DNA from: Ignavibacteriota bacterium
GTDB taxonomy: Bacteria; Bacteroidota; Ignavibacteria; UBA10030; UBA6906
Reading direction: 5' to 3'
Assembly (NCBI GenBank): GCA_003157485.1
Contig: PMJQ01000042.1
Location: 17,610 to 74,889, forward strand
DNA length: 57,280 bases
Part shown: positions 9,872 to 19,596 of the stretch, piece after piece
Numbering within the stretch: the first letter of the stretch is position 1
Layout of the letters: the number at the start of each line of letters is the position of its first letter
Program-made: the position numbers and the translations under genes
Notes under the pieces: generated by a model
Seen by the model: the letters and a program-made list of their open reading frames with translations, nothing else
The model's database searches: none
What the model was told of the DNA's origin: nothing

Positions 9872-10462
9872 TCACACCACCTTCTCCTTCCCGTTCATCC
9901 TGCGGATGATGTACCCGGCGAACTCCGCCCCGATGCCGAAGGCAATCCCTACCAGCGTCCCGAATTGAAGATTCCTGAAGACCATCGACGCGAAAAAACC
10001 GGCCGACGCAAACACCGTGTGCCAGGAGAAGAGGCCGACGTACACCATGATGACGGCATTCGCGATCGCCGTGAGCACGCCGGCGGACGCAACGCGCTGC
10101 ACCCCACCGCGGACAATCTCCCTGCGGACGAAGCTGTTGTAGACGTAGACCGCCGCGCCGACACCGACAACGTATGCACCATACACATTTGCCTGCCACA
10201 GCGTAAACCGGCCGACAAGAAACGTCAGGACGGCGTACCAGACGAGAAGAGCGATATACCCGTCTCTTCGCCGGGGCGACGCCAGCGCCGCAAAAAACAC
10301 GGACGCCGTGACCCCGCTCGTCACAAACTGGGAAGGAAGCACCCGCAGGTCAAATACGCTCAGACGGAAGAAGAGGAACCCGAACGCCACGATCGTAAAT
10401 GCGACCACGATCAGGCGCACGACGGTGATCCTCACGACGTTCTGGGTCCAAGTCGTTTCCAT
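9872..10462 (-). CDS. Hypothetical multi-TM membrane protein
   Basis: Several hydrophobic helices; start at METTWTQNVVRITVVRLIVVAF. Confidence 0.65.
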   Translation of the reverse strand: METTWTQNVVRITVVRLIVVAFTIVAFGFLFFRLSVFDLRVLPSQFVTSGVTASVFFAALASPRRRDGYIALLVWYAVLTFLVGRFTLWQANVYGAYVVGVGAAVYVYNSFVRREIVRGGVQRVASAGVLTAIANAVIMVYVGLFSWHTVFASAGFFASMVFRNLQFGTLVGIAFGIGAEFAGYIIRRMNGKEKVV

Positions 10463-10626
10463 GTGTACCCCGGTCCCGTAGTTGTTGATTGAGGCCAAAT
10501 GTATCGCGTTGCGGGATGAGAATCAATGGGAGCATGCGGGTTGGCATGAGGGGAAGGGGAACGGAAAGAAGCAGGCGCAGGCAAGCTGAGAGGGGGATTG
10601 ATGAAGAAGGAGTCCGGAGCGCGTTC

Positions 10627-12078
10627 TCAGGGAACGGGGAGGCGCTTCGGCGCCGGTTCAGCCGAAGGGTTCCGGCCGGCGAGAACCTCCACCGGCCGGG
10701 GCTGCCAGGTGTGCCCGTCCCAGTAACGGATTTCCCCGGCGACGGTTTTCATGTACCCGTCGAAGAAATCGCCGCTGACGCGGCCCCGCGCCGCGAGCCG
10801 GTCATAGAGGTTCTTCGTCGAATTGGCGGATTTGACCTCGACGATGCCGAAGTCCGCGCGGAATATGTACTCGAAGTAGGCCGGGATGGAATCCGGTTGT
10901 GCCGTCGTCTCGATCCGGAACCCGGTTTCGTGCTGCAGGAGGACGGCCTTCGCTCCCCCGATGACCATCTCTCCCCCATACTCCTTCACCACGTCTGTCC
11001 GCGGGATCCAGGCGTAATGGCGCTCCGCGCCCGAGACGGGAAGCCCGAACCCGCCGGAGTAGGATGATTCGCCGTCACCGATAAGGCGCGAGGGATCGAG
11101 ACCTATGACGACCTGCATGTTGATCCCTTCCTTGCTGTCACTCATGCCGTAAAGGACGAATTCCTTCCCTTTGCCGGCGTCGATCGGGGTTGTCCCCATC
11201 ATCCGGATCTGACCGAAGTGTTTGTACGTCCCGATTTGACTTCCACCGGCGTCATACAGGGACACCACAGTCGGCGAGTGGAGGTGGCCCATCACGATGA
11301 TGATCTCGTTGCGGCCCGACCCCGAAAAGTCGCCGACGCTGAATCCGGTGATCCGGAATTCGCCGGGATAGATCCGGCCGCGGCACGTGAGCGCTTCTCC
11401 CGGCCTGATTGCCAGGATTTCTTTATTCTCATTGTTGATGATGTGCAGCACTTCGCTGTACGGAGCTCCATCCGGAGAAGAAGGGAGCGCGGTGAGCATC
11501 TCTTTTCTGCCGTCACCGTACAGGTCCGCGACCTGGACAAACGGCTGTCCCGTCCGTTGCCCGGCCGCCATTAAATCGTTAAGGCGCTCAACGGGATACG
11601 ACCAGAGCTTCTCTCCCTCCTTATTGTACGCATCCAGCGTGCTCGAGGCCGGGTTCTCAATGACGGTGCTGAGCGCGAGATCCCTCGCGGGCATCAGGTC
11701 GAACGTGAGCATCAGGAAGGCCAGCCCGCCGAGGAGGGCGAGCCCTCCGCCTCCGGCGACGAACGGGTGCGCCCGGACAAATCTCCGCACCGTTCCCGGA
11801 GGGTGAATCTGCGAGAGGGGGATATCCCTGAACGGCGGATCGAAAATCGCCGGGAACCGGGCGGACCGCACCGGGAGATGCCGGGAATGGTCCGGAAATT
11901 CGGCCGGGCGGGTCAGAATGTCAATCTGCAGATCGGCGTAGTATGACGACGCGGATTCCGCCAATCTGCGGCATCCTTCGCATTCCCCCAGGTGGAATTC
12001 GATCTCCAGACGCTCTCTCTCACCGAGAGGCGCGCGCAGGACATACAGCTCGATTCTATGTTCGCCGGGATGTTCCAT
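10627..12078 (-). CDS. Anti-sigma-like zinc-finger protein with one TM and extracytoplasmic FG-GAP/VCBS-like repeats
   Basis: HLGECEGCRRL zinc-finger-like motif; TM FVAGGGGLALLGGLAFLMLTF; repeats VADLYGDGRKEMLTAL and VGDFSGSGRNEIIIVMG. The longer ORF reaches 12180. Confidence 0.6.
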   Translation of the reverse strand: MEHPGEHRIELYVLRAPLGERERLEIEFHLGECEGCRRLAESASSYYADLQIDILTRPAEFPDHSRHLPVRSARFPAIFDPPFRDIPLSQIHPPGTVRRFVRAHPFVAGGGGLALLGGLAFLMLTFDLMPARDLALSTVIENPASSTLDAYNKEGEKLWSYPVERLNDLMAAGQRTGQPFVQVADLYGDGRKEMLTALPSSPDGAPYSEVLHIINNENKEILAIRPGEALTCRGRIYPGEFRITGFSVGDFSGSGRNEIIIVMGHLHSPTVVSLYDAGGSQIGTYKHFGQIRMMGTTPIDAGKGKEFVLYGMSDSKEGINMQVVIGLDPSRLIGDGESSYSGGFGLPVSGAERHYAWIPRTDVVKEYGGEMVIGGAKAVLLQHETGFRIETTAQPDSIPAYFEYIFRADFGIVEVKSANSTKNLYDRLAARGRVSGDFFDGYMKTVAGEIRYWDGHTWQPRPVEVLAGRNPSAEPAPKRLPVP

Positions 12079-12182
12079 CGTCACTTGAGATATCCTTGCA
12101 TCTCCTTCTTCATGCTGAACCGTGGGAAGGAATCCCGGGACGTGCCTCTGAATTCCGGCATTTCCCCCAGGATTACACACAT

Positions 12183-13214
12183 TCAGATGTTCAACCGGAG
12201 CACCTCGACGGACCTTTTGTACGCCAGCCGGGCGAGATATTCCAGCCGGGCCCTGTGGGTGGACCGGTATTCCGCCTCCGAAAGCGACGGGACCAGAGAC
12301 TGGAGCCCTGCATAGAGCGAGTGGCCGTCGGAATCTTCACCCGTGAACCGCTGTGCAACGTTCTTTTCTATCACCTCAACGTAGTTCCTGAACATGTCGC
12401 GCTCCACCTTGCCGCTGTCGACGTATTCCGAGGCCATCCTTCCGAGAACCTCCCTGCACGTGGTCTGCACGAGCGAGAGGATCTCCGGCACCGTGAAGGG
12501 ATCTTCCGCGGCCGCATGCCCGGGCTCCGCCGAGCCGGGAGCACAATAGATCGACTTGATCGCAAGCGCCACCGAGGTCAGGGAGACAAGCCTCGAGCAC
12601 GCATGCTGGCCCCGGAGGATGCGGGAGAGATGCGCGAGCATTGCGGGCACGTGGTCGTCGGGCGTGGCGTTTTTTCTCAGCGCACGCTCCAGTTCCTCCC
12701 GGGAGAACGGAGGAAGCTCCTCCAGGGGGTCGGAGAGCGCCGGAAGGAGGTAAGTCTCGCCGAATCGTTCCACCACGGCATAGTTGTGAAGGGCCTGCAC
12801 CGAGAGCTTGATGTTGCGGAGGATCTTCCCGAGATCGGGATCCGATTCGCCGTAGAACCGCACGACCCCGTGGTTGACCTTTGTGAAGACGATCCTCCGG
12901 AGATGCGTGAGGAGCTCCTGGTCGGACGCCGCAGCGCGGTCAACCCCCTGGAAGTACGCCCTGATCTGGAGCAGCGAGCCGTCCTCCCCCCGCTGGAATA
13001 GCTCCGCAATGCAGTCGTACGCCAGATCGCGGTAGTTCGTCCCGTGAACTCCGGAGTCGAGCATCATGGGGGCAATCTTCCTCCGCAGAGCCACCGCCGC
13101 CATGGAGTGGCACAGTTCAACGAACCCGTTGAGCTGGTGAACAGTCAATGTGTTCTCGACGGCGGCCTCAATCCAGATCCGGAGGTCGGGGGCGAGAGGG
13201 TAACCTGTTGTCAA
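12183..13214 (-). CDS. Hypothetical protein, possibly a divergent sigma-like regulator
   Basis: 343 aa; NYRDLAYDCIAELFQRG weakly resembles sigma region 2; directly upstream of the anti-sigma-like gene. Confidence 0.5.
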   Translation of the reverse strand: MTTGYPLAPDLRIWIEAAVENTLTVHQLNGFVELCHSMAAVALRRKIAPMMLDSGVHGTNYRDLAYDCIAELFQRGEDGSLLQIRAYFQGVDRAAASDQELLTHLRRIVFTKVNHGVVRFYGESDPDLGKILRNIKLSVQALHNYAVVERFGETYLLPALSDPLEELPPFSREELERALRKNATPDDHVPAMLAHLSRILRGQHACSRLVSLTSVALAIKSIYCAPGSAEPGHAAAEDPFTVPEILSLVQTTCREVLGRMASEYVDSGKVERDMFRNYVEVIEKNVAQRFTGEDSDGHSLYAGLQSLVPSLSEAEYRSTHRARLEYLARLAYKRSVEVLRLNI

Positions 13215-16200
13215 TTGTGGGCCGGGGTGACAGGTCGGTGCGGCGGAACTTTCGCGTGTGACCCAATATAGAACCTTCTCCTGAGTATTGCCAATCCGTC
13301 CGGGGAGAGCAGGTCCGTGAGTGCGACGCGCCAGCGGTCCACCGTCGTGTAGACGACCGGGACCAGGACGAGCGTCAGGAGGAGGGAACTCAACAGGCCT
13401 CCGATGAGGGCCCAGGCCAGTCCGCTCTTGAATTCGGAGCCCGAGCTGAGGCTGAAGGCGATGGGGGACATCCCCACGACCATCGACGCAGTCGTCATGA
13501 GGATCGGGCGGAGCCTGGTCTGCGCGGCCTCGACGAGCGCGTCGTGGACGGAGAGGCCCTTCTCCTTCCGCATCTGATTCGTCCTGTCCACAAGGAGAAT
13601 CGCGTTCTTCCCCACGAGCCCCACGAGCATGATGATTCCCAGCATCGAGAAGATGTTCAACGCCTTCATCGTGAGCGCCAGCGCCAGGAACGCGCCGATG
13701 ACGGCCACCGGAATCGAGAAGAGGACAACGAACGGATAGACGAATGAATCGTAGAGTGCGACCATGATCATGTAGACGAAGAGGATCGCCGCCGCCAGCG
13801 CCAGCAACAGGCTGTCAAACGACTCTGAGCGGTTCTTTTCGTCGCCGAGGTAGGAAATTCCGACTCCCTGCGGGAGGGGGTTCTTCCCGACAGCGGATTT
13901 GATGTCCGCGACGATGCTCCCCGCGGGGCGCGCCACCGCCTGGGAGTTGACCGTGACGGAATAATTCCGGTTCTGGCGCTGGAGCTTCGTCGGGCCTGTC
14001 GCCAGCGTGATTGTGGCGAACTGTTTGAGCTGAATGAGCCTGCCGGAACGGGAGGCGAACGTGAGCGAACCGATATCATCGGTCTTTGACCTGTCGAGCC
14101 TGTCGAGCACAACCCGGATCGGGTACTGGTCCGTGCCTTCACGGTACTTCGATTCGTCGTCGCCGTTGAACGCGATGCGGAGCGCTTCCCCGACCTCATT
14201 CAGCGTAAGCCCGAAACTGGCCATCTTCTCCCTGTCGATCTCGACCTGCATCTCGGGCTTTCCGATCTCCGAGGAAAGCCTTACGTCCGCGGTCCCGGGA
14301 ACCGTCCGCACCACGGCGGCAAGCCCCTCGGCCGCCTTCAGAGCCTGTTCGTACTCCGGCGCGCTCACCAGGAGCGCGATCGGCGACTGGTTGGCCGTCC
14401 CGAATATGCCGATCGGGCTCGTCCGGACCTGCACCCCCGGGATCTGCTGGATCTTCTTCTTGATGGCCTCGCTGACCTCGTCGGTGGATCTCTTCCGGTT
14501 TTCCCTGGGAACGAGCGTGACGTTCAGCTCGGTCAGATAATTCGACGATTGTCCCACGAATCCCTCGGTCGATACGCCGACGTTCGTGAACACCCTGTCC
14601 ACCTCCGGCATCGCCAACACGATCCTCTCGGCGTCGAGAGTCACAAAATTCGTATTCGCCAGGGAGGAGCCCGAAGGAAGCTCCATCGTCACCGTGAACT
14701 CGCCGCGGTCCGACTGCGGCATGAACTCCGATCCGATAAAGCCGAACGCCGGAAGGAGCATGGAGCCGACGAACAGGCCCAGGGCCACCAGAAACGTCCT
14801 CCCGCGGTGCGCAAGGCTCCACTCCAGCGCCTTGAGGTAATCGGCGGTGAGCCGGTGAAACTGATTCTCAAACCAGAGCGCGAACCTCCCCAGCGGAGAC
14901 CCCGCGGTCATCTGTTCGATCTTCGAGAACCGGGACGCAAGGAGAGGGGTGATCGTGAACGACACGAAGAGGCTCATCAGCGTGGAGGAGACGACGACGA
15001 GCGCGAATTCCCTCATGATGTTGCCGATAAGCCCGGAGACCAGGGCCAGAGGAACAAACACGACGACATCCACCATTGTGATGGAGATGGCGGCAAACCC
15101 GATTTCGTTCCTCCCCCTCAGCGCCGCGACGCGCATCTCTTCGCCCATCTCCAGATGCCGGTGGATGTTTTCGAGAACAACGATCGAGTCGTCGACGAGG
15201 ATCCCGATTACGAGCGAGAGCCCCAGGAGCGTCATCAGGTTGAGCGAGAAGCCGAACGCATAGATCATGATGAACGTGGAGACAAGCGAAGAGGGTATTG
15301 CGATCATCACGATAACCGAGTTCCGGATGCTGTGGAGAAAGGCAAGCATCACGATGGCGACGAATATGACCGCGAGCACCAGATCGTGCTTCACCGCGTT
15401 CGCGGCGTCCACGGTGAACGTGGAACCGTCCTGCGCCACCTCGAAGGCGAGGCCGACGTCCGCATATTCCTTCTCAAGCTGCTCCATCTCCCCGCGCACA
15501 ACCCTGCTCACCTCGACGGCGTTCGCGTCCCCCTGTTTCTGCACGATGATGCCAACGGAGCTCTTCCCGTTGATCCGGCTGAGCTGGGTGTAGTCTTTCC
15601 GGCCGTCCTCGACCTCGGCGACATCCCCGACCCTGATCGTCCCCCCTCCCCGCGTGCCGCCGATGACAAGGCCGCGGAGCTCCTCCATCGATCGGTACTT
15701 GCCGGCCAGGCGGACGATGTACTGCGCCGCCCCCTGCTCGATCTTCCCCGTGGGAAAATCGAGGTTGGACGCCCGTATCACCTGGTCGACCTGCAGGAGC
15801 GAAAGGCCGCACGACCGGAGCTTCGCCGCGTCGATGTTGACATGGATCTCCCGCTCGTCCCCGCCGACGAGCGTGATCTGGCCGACCCCTTCGAGCTTCG
15901 CCAGCCGGGGCCTGATCAGGTCGTCGAGCATCTTGAAGAACCGGCGCGACGGAATGTTCGCGGTCGCACCGATGCGCAGGACGGGGAGCTCGTCGAGGGC
16001 AAATTTCGAGAACGTGGGGTTCCTGGCGCCGGAGGGGAGCTTCGAACTCACTTCGCTCACTTTCCTCTGCGCGTCCTGAAGCGACACGTTGACGTCGGCG
16101 CTCATCGTGAATTCCATCGAGACGAGGGACACTCCCTCCGACGACGTCGCATAGACATTGGCGACTTTGTCGATGCCGGAGACGGCATCTTCGATCACCT

Positions 16201-16393
16201 TGGTGACGCTCGTCTCGACTTCAGCGGGGGAGGCGCCGGGATAGATCGTCGTGATCGTGACGTACGGCGGCGTGATCTTGGGAAGGAGCTCGTACTTGAG
16301 CTGCGTGTAGCTGAATATCCCGAGAACGCCGAGGACTGAGAAAACAACAACGACGAGCGTGGGGCGTTTTATCGAAAGTTCTGTAATCGTCAT
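13211..16393 (-). CDS. RND efflux pump inner-membrane transporter (AcrB/MdtB family)
   Basis: ~1060 aa; MTITELSIKRPTLVVVVFSVLGVLG start, YPGASPAEVETSVTKVIEDAVSGI, GLVGKNAILLVDRTN. Confidence 0.93.
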   Translation of the reverse strand: MTITELSIKRPTLVVVVFSVLGVLGIFSYTQLKYELLPKITPPYVTITTIYPGASPAEVETSVTKVIEDAVSGIDKVANVYATSSEGVSLVSMEFTMSADVNVSLQDAQRKVSEVSSKLPSGARNPTFSKFALDELPVLRIGATANIPSRRFFKMLDDLIRPRLAKLEGVGQITLVGGDEREIHVNIDAAKLRSCGLSLLQVDQVIRASNLDFPTGKIEQGAAQYIVRLAGKYRSMEELRGLVIGGTRGGGTIRVGDVAEVEDGRKDYTQLSRINGKSSVGIIVQKQGDANAVEVSRVVRGEMEQLEKEYADVGLAFEVAQDGSTFTVDAANAVKHDLVLAVIFVAIVMLAFLHSIRNSVIVMIAIPSSLVSTFIMIYAFGFSLNLMTLLGLSLVIGILVDDSIVVLENIHRHLEMGEEMRVAALRGRNEIGFAAISITMVDVVVFVPLALVSGLIGNIMREFALVVVSSTLMSLFVSFTITPLLASRFSKIEQMTAGSPLGRFALWFENQFHRLTADYLKALEWSLAHRGRTFLVALGLFVGSMLLPAFGFIGSEFMPQSDRGEFTVTMELPSGSSLANTNFVTLDAERIVLAMPEVDRVFTNVGVSTEGFVGQSSNYLTELNVTLVPRENRKRSTDEVSEAIKKKIQQIPGVQVRTSPIGIFGTANQSPIALLVSAPEYEQALKAAEGLAAVVRTVPGTADVRLSSEIGKPEMQVEIDREKMASFGLTLNEVGEALRIAFNGDDESKYREGTDQYPIRVVLDRLDRSKTDDIGSLTFASRSGRLIQLKQFATITLATGPTKLQRQNRNYSVTVNSQAVARPAGSIVADIKSAVGKNPLPQGVGISYLGDEKNRSESFDSLLLALAAAILFVYMIMVALYDSFVYPFVVLFSIPVAVIGAFLALALTMKALNIFSMLGIIMLVGLVGKNAILLVDRTNQMRKEKGLSVHDALVEAAQTRLRPILMTTASMVVGMSPIAFSLSSGSEFKSGLAWALIGGLLSSLLLTLVLVPVVYTTVDRWRVALTDLLSPDGLAILRRRFYIGSHAKVPPHRPVTPAHN

Positions 16394-16428
16394 GACCGGA
16401 GTTCTCCGGAGCAATGTGCGGCAGGGAC

Positions 16429-16460
16429 AAAAAAAAGGCCCCCCGCGATGCGGGGGGCCT
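16429..16460 (-). terminator. Rho-independent terminator downstream of the alcohol dehydrogenase gene
   Basis: Perfect AGGCCCCCCGC-GAT-GCGGGGGGCCT stem-loop; on the minus strand followed by an eight-T run. Confidence 0.85.
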
Positions 16461-16500
16461 ATGCGTGTGAACGGGTACGGCAGTGGAATATAGGCGTTCC

Positions 16501-17529
16501 TCAGGAAATTCTCAAGACTGTGGCCCCCCTGACACCCCCCTTTTTAAGCCCGAGAAGGGCCTCATTGGCCCGGGCCAGTGGAATTTCCCTCGTCTCGGGC
16601 CTGAGGGGGATCGACGCCGCAACGGCGAGGAACTCCCGTATGTCCCGCCGTGTCACATTCGCGACGCTTTTGATCTCCTTTTCCATCCAGAGATGCACGG
16701 GGTAATCGAGCCGGAGAAGGAGTTCCTTGTCCCCCTCCTCTTTCCGGATGGCGTTGATAACAAGCCTCCCCCCCGGTTCGAGGTTTCCGAGCGCTCCCAG
16801 GACAGGCCCCCATGCCGGGGTCGTGTCGATGATTGCCCGAAGCTTCTCCGGCGGTTTGTCATTCGTATCCCCCGACCACGCAGCTCCGAGTTCCCGGGCA
16901 AACGCCCGTTCCGATTCACCGCGGGCAAACACGCAGACACGCGACAGCGGATACATGTGTTTTACCAGCTTCAGTACCAGGTGCGCCGACGCGCCGAACC
17001 CGGTCAGGCCCAGCGTCTCGCCGTCCCTGATACCCGCAAGCCTGAGCGACCTGTACCCGATCGCACCGGCACAGAGGAGCGGGGCTGCCTCGACGTCCGA
17101 GAACACCCCGGGGATCGGGTGGACGAAATCCTCATGCGCCACGACATACTGGGCATATCCCCCGTCAACATCCCTCCCCGTAGCCCGGAATTCGGGGCAC
17201 AGGTTTTCGTACCCGTCGCGACAAAACCTGCACACGCCGCACGCCGAATAGATCCAGCCGACGCCGACCCGTTGTCCGACGCTGACCGCGCTCACGGAAC
17301 GCCCCGTCTCCACGATCCGCCCGACAACCTGATGCCCCGGAACGACGGGAAGCCGGGGGGGCGCCGTCCTCCCTTCGATTTCATCAAGATCGGTGTGGCA
17401 AATGCCGCACACGGAAACGCCGATGAGCACCTCCATGTCGCCCGGACGCGGGGAGGGGATGTCAGAGGCGACGAGCGGAGAAGTGTCTCCCGGGAGTTTC
17501 GTGATCTTCCGGATCTGCATGACGTTCAT
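16501..17529 (-). CDS. Zinc-dependent alcohol dehydrogenase (MDR superfamily)
   Basis: GVCGICHTDLDEIEG and VPGHQVVGRIVETG catalytic motifs; Cys-rich structural zinc site CGVCRFCRDGYENLC. Confidence 0.92.
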   Translation of the reverse strand: MNVMQIRKITKLPGDTSPLVASDIPSPRPGDMEVLIGVSVCGICHTDLDEIEGRTAPPRLPVVPGHQVVGRIVETGRSVSAVSVGQRVGVGWIYSACGVCRFCRDGYENLCPEFRATGRDVDGGYAQYVVAHEDFVHPIPGVFSDVEAAPLLCAGAIGYRSLRLAGIRDGETLGLTGFGASAHLVLKLVKHMYPLSRVCVFARGESERAFARELGAAWSGDTNDKPPEKLRAIIDTTPAWGPVLGALGNLEPGGRLVINAIRKEEGDKELLLRLDYPVHLWMEKEIKSVANVTRRDIREFLAVAASIPLRPETREIPLARANEALLGLKKGGVRGATVLRIS

Positions 17530-17537
17530 GCGCGGCC

Positions 17538-18485
17538 TCAGAGGCTTGCGTTGTCAAGCATTTCGATTGACGCCCGGTCCAGCATCACGTCCGGGGCACG
17601 CATGATATCCTCCCACTGGCGGATGCTTGTGGCGCTCACAATCGGTGCGGTGATGCCGGGCCTGGCCAGCAGCCATGCGAGCGCGACAACCGCCTGCGAG
17701 ACGTTGAGCCTCTCCCCCACGGTGTCGAGGGCCGCGAGTATGCGAAAGCCGCGCTCGTTGAGGTACTTCCGGAGTCCCGCACCGCGCGCACTTTTCGAAA
17801 GGTCATTCACCGAGCGGTACTTTCCGGTAAGGAACCCGGCCGCGAGAGGGAAGTAGGGGATCACGGCGAGGTTTTTCGACCGGCAGAGCCCTTCGAGCTC
17901 CTTTTCGTATCCCGCCCGCTCGTACAGGTTGTAGTGGGGCTGCATGCACTGATAGCGGGGATACCCCGTCCTCTCCGCCGCGACGAGCGATTCGGAGAGC
18001 CGGGCCGGGGTAAGGTTCGACGCCCCGATCGCTCTGACTTTTCCCACCTTCACAAGGAGCGCATACGCATCGAGCGTCTCTTCGACGGGAGTTCCGGGAT
18101 CGTCGCGATGCGTCTGATAGAGATCAATGTATCCGGTCTGGAGCCGGCGGAGAGAGTCCTCGACGGCGTTGAGTATGTAGGACTTCGACAGCCCTTTCTT
18201 CCCCGGGCCCATCTCGCTCCCCACCTTTGTGGCGATCACCATCTTATCCCTGTTCCCCCGCAGACGCATCCATTTTCCGATGATCGTCTCGGACTCGCCT
18301 CCGGTGTGACCCGGGACCCATGTCGAATACGAATCGGCGGTATCGATGCAGTTGAACCCTGAAGCAACGAAGGCGTCCAGGAGCGTGAACGCCCCCGGCT
18401 CATCGACAGTCCATCCGAACACATTTCCGCCGAAAATAAGCGGCGTGATCGAGATACCTGAACTTCCCAGCGTGCATCTTTTCAT
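17538..18485 (-). CDS. Aldo/keto reductase
   Basis: FNCIDTADSYSTWVPGHTGGESETIIGKWMR, YIDLYQTHRDD, IGASN, CMQPHYNLYER. Confidence 0.92.
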   Translation of the reverse strand: MKRCTLGSSGISITPLIFGGNVFGWTVDEPGAFTLLDAFVASGFNCIDTADSYSTWVPGHTGGESETIIGKWMRLRGNRDKMVIATKVGSEMGPGKKGLSKSYILNAVEDSLRRLQTGYIDLYQTHRDDPGTPVEETLDAYALLVKVGKVRAIGASNLTPARLSESLVAAERTGYPRYQCMQPHYNLYERAGYEKELEGLCRSKNLAVIPYFPLAAGFLTGKYRSVNDLSKSARGAGLRKYLNERGFRILAALDTVGERLNVSQAVVALAWLLARPGITAPIVSATSIRQWEDIMRAPDVMLDRASIEMLDNASL

Positions 18486-18603
18486 CGTTGTCAGTCCTTT
18501 CCGGTGGAATCAGCAGACGGCTCCCCACTTTCCTGCGCGGAGCAGAGGATGCCGCTCTTCAGATAGTAGAAAAAAAACGGCCGATACTCAACACGGCCGC
18601 CCC

Positions 18604-19593
18604 TCATTTCCGCCGCTGGGGGCGAAAGACGAAGAAACTCCGAAAGACGCGGAACGTGAGATAGAGGATGAACCCGATCGCGGAATAGTAAATGTAGTGT
18701 TCACGCTTCTCCGTCCCGGCGGAAAAAAACTTCACCGCGGTCAGCACGCCGGCACCGATCATGTAGAGAGGGCCCATATTGAAGTACGGCCCTTCCTCCA
18801 CTTCACGGAAGGCGCGGATCTCCTGCTTTCCGAGCGACTTCTGCGTGGCGGCCCTGTAGACCAGATTCTTGATATGAAAAGGATTCCCGTCCGCGGAGTT
18901 GAGGATCTCATTCCTGCACATGGCCGTGTCCTCGGCGTGGAGGGAAGAGAGGCTCATGAGGTGAGAAACAAGCTGCCGTGCGACCCCGTCCGGGAGCCGT
19001 TCCAGCTGCACCCGGTCGAACGAGGCCCAGAACCCCTTAAACGGTTCCAGGTCCTTTGTTTCGATCGCGGATCCGCATACGATAGTGATCCGGACAAGGG
19101 ACTGGAAAAACCTCATGCTCGAGAGTGATATTCTGTCGAGGTTCGCGATGAACAAGACGTATTTCTTCCCGCCCCCGGCAAGTCCCTTCAGGACCTCGGA
19201 CTCCATTGTGCGCACTCCGAGCCTCGTGAATTCCTTCTTTACAGCGCCCCAGTCCGCACGTTCACCTCCTGCCTCAAGGTGGAGGTCCCCGTTCCTGTAC
19301 AGCCCTCCCGCCAATTCTCTGAGGCACTCCCCGAGGGGAGCGGGAGAGGTCACGGTGAGAACACTGTCCCTCCCGAGTGCGGGGGCACGGGAGTGAAACT
19401 CCACCCTGTGTTTCTCGCCGGTCAGGAGGAGCCTCGCCTCGTTCATGAGAGTGGATTTTCCGATCCCGAACCTGCCCGTGATGAGTGTGTGCCTTCCTTC
19501 GCGCAGGTTATTCAGGACACGGCGCAGCTCCTCCTCTCTTCCGAAGAACGCCTGATCCTGCCGGACGTCAGTCAGGCCGGGACGCGCATCCAT
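18604..19593 (-). CDS. AAA ATPase (Orc1/ExeA-like) with C-terminal TM segments
   Basis: GREEELRRVLNNLREGRHTLITGRFGIGKSTLMNEA Walker A; KKYVLFIANLDRISLSS Walker B-like; two hydrophobic C-terminal segments. Confidence 0.8.
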   Translation of the reverse strand: MDARPGLTDVRQDQAFFGREEELRRVLNNLREGRHTLITGRFGIGKSTLMNEARLLLTGEKHRVEFHSRAPALGRDSVLTVTSPAPLGECLRELAGGLYRNGDLHLEAGGERADWGAVKKEFTRLGVRTMESEVLKGLAGGGKKYVLFIANLDRISLSSMRFFQSLVRITIVCGSAIETKDLEPFKGFWASFDRVQLERLPDGVARQLVSHLMSLSSLHAEDTAMCRNEILNSADGNPFHIKNLVYRAATQKSLGKQEIRAFREVEEGPYFNMGPLYMIGAGVLTAVKFFSAGTEKREHYIYYSAIGFILYLTFRVFRSFFVFRPQRRK

Positions 19594-19596
19594 TGT

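Noticed and set aside
14549-16339. 596-aa plus-strand ORF opposite the RND transporter
   Set aside because: Antisense artefact with low-complexity charged sequence; the RND frame is unambiguous.
16483-17856. 457-aa plus-strand ORF opposite alcohol dehydrogenase and aldo/keto reductase
   Set aside because: Spans two real genes and their boundary on the other strand; composition is typical of a shadow ORF.
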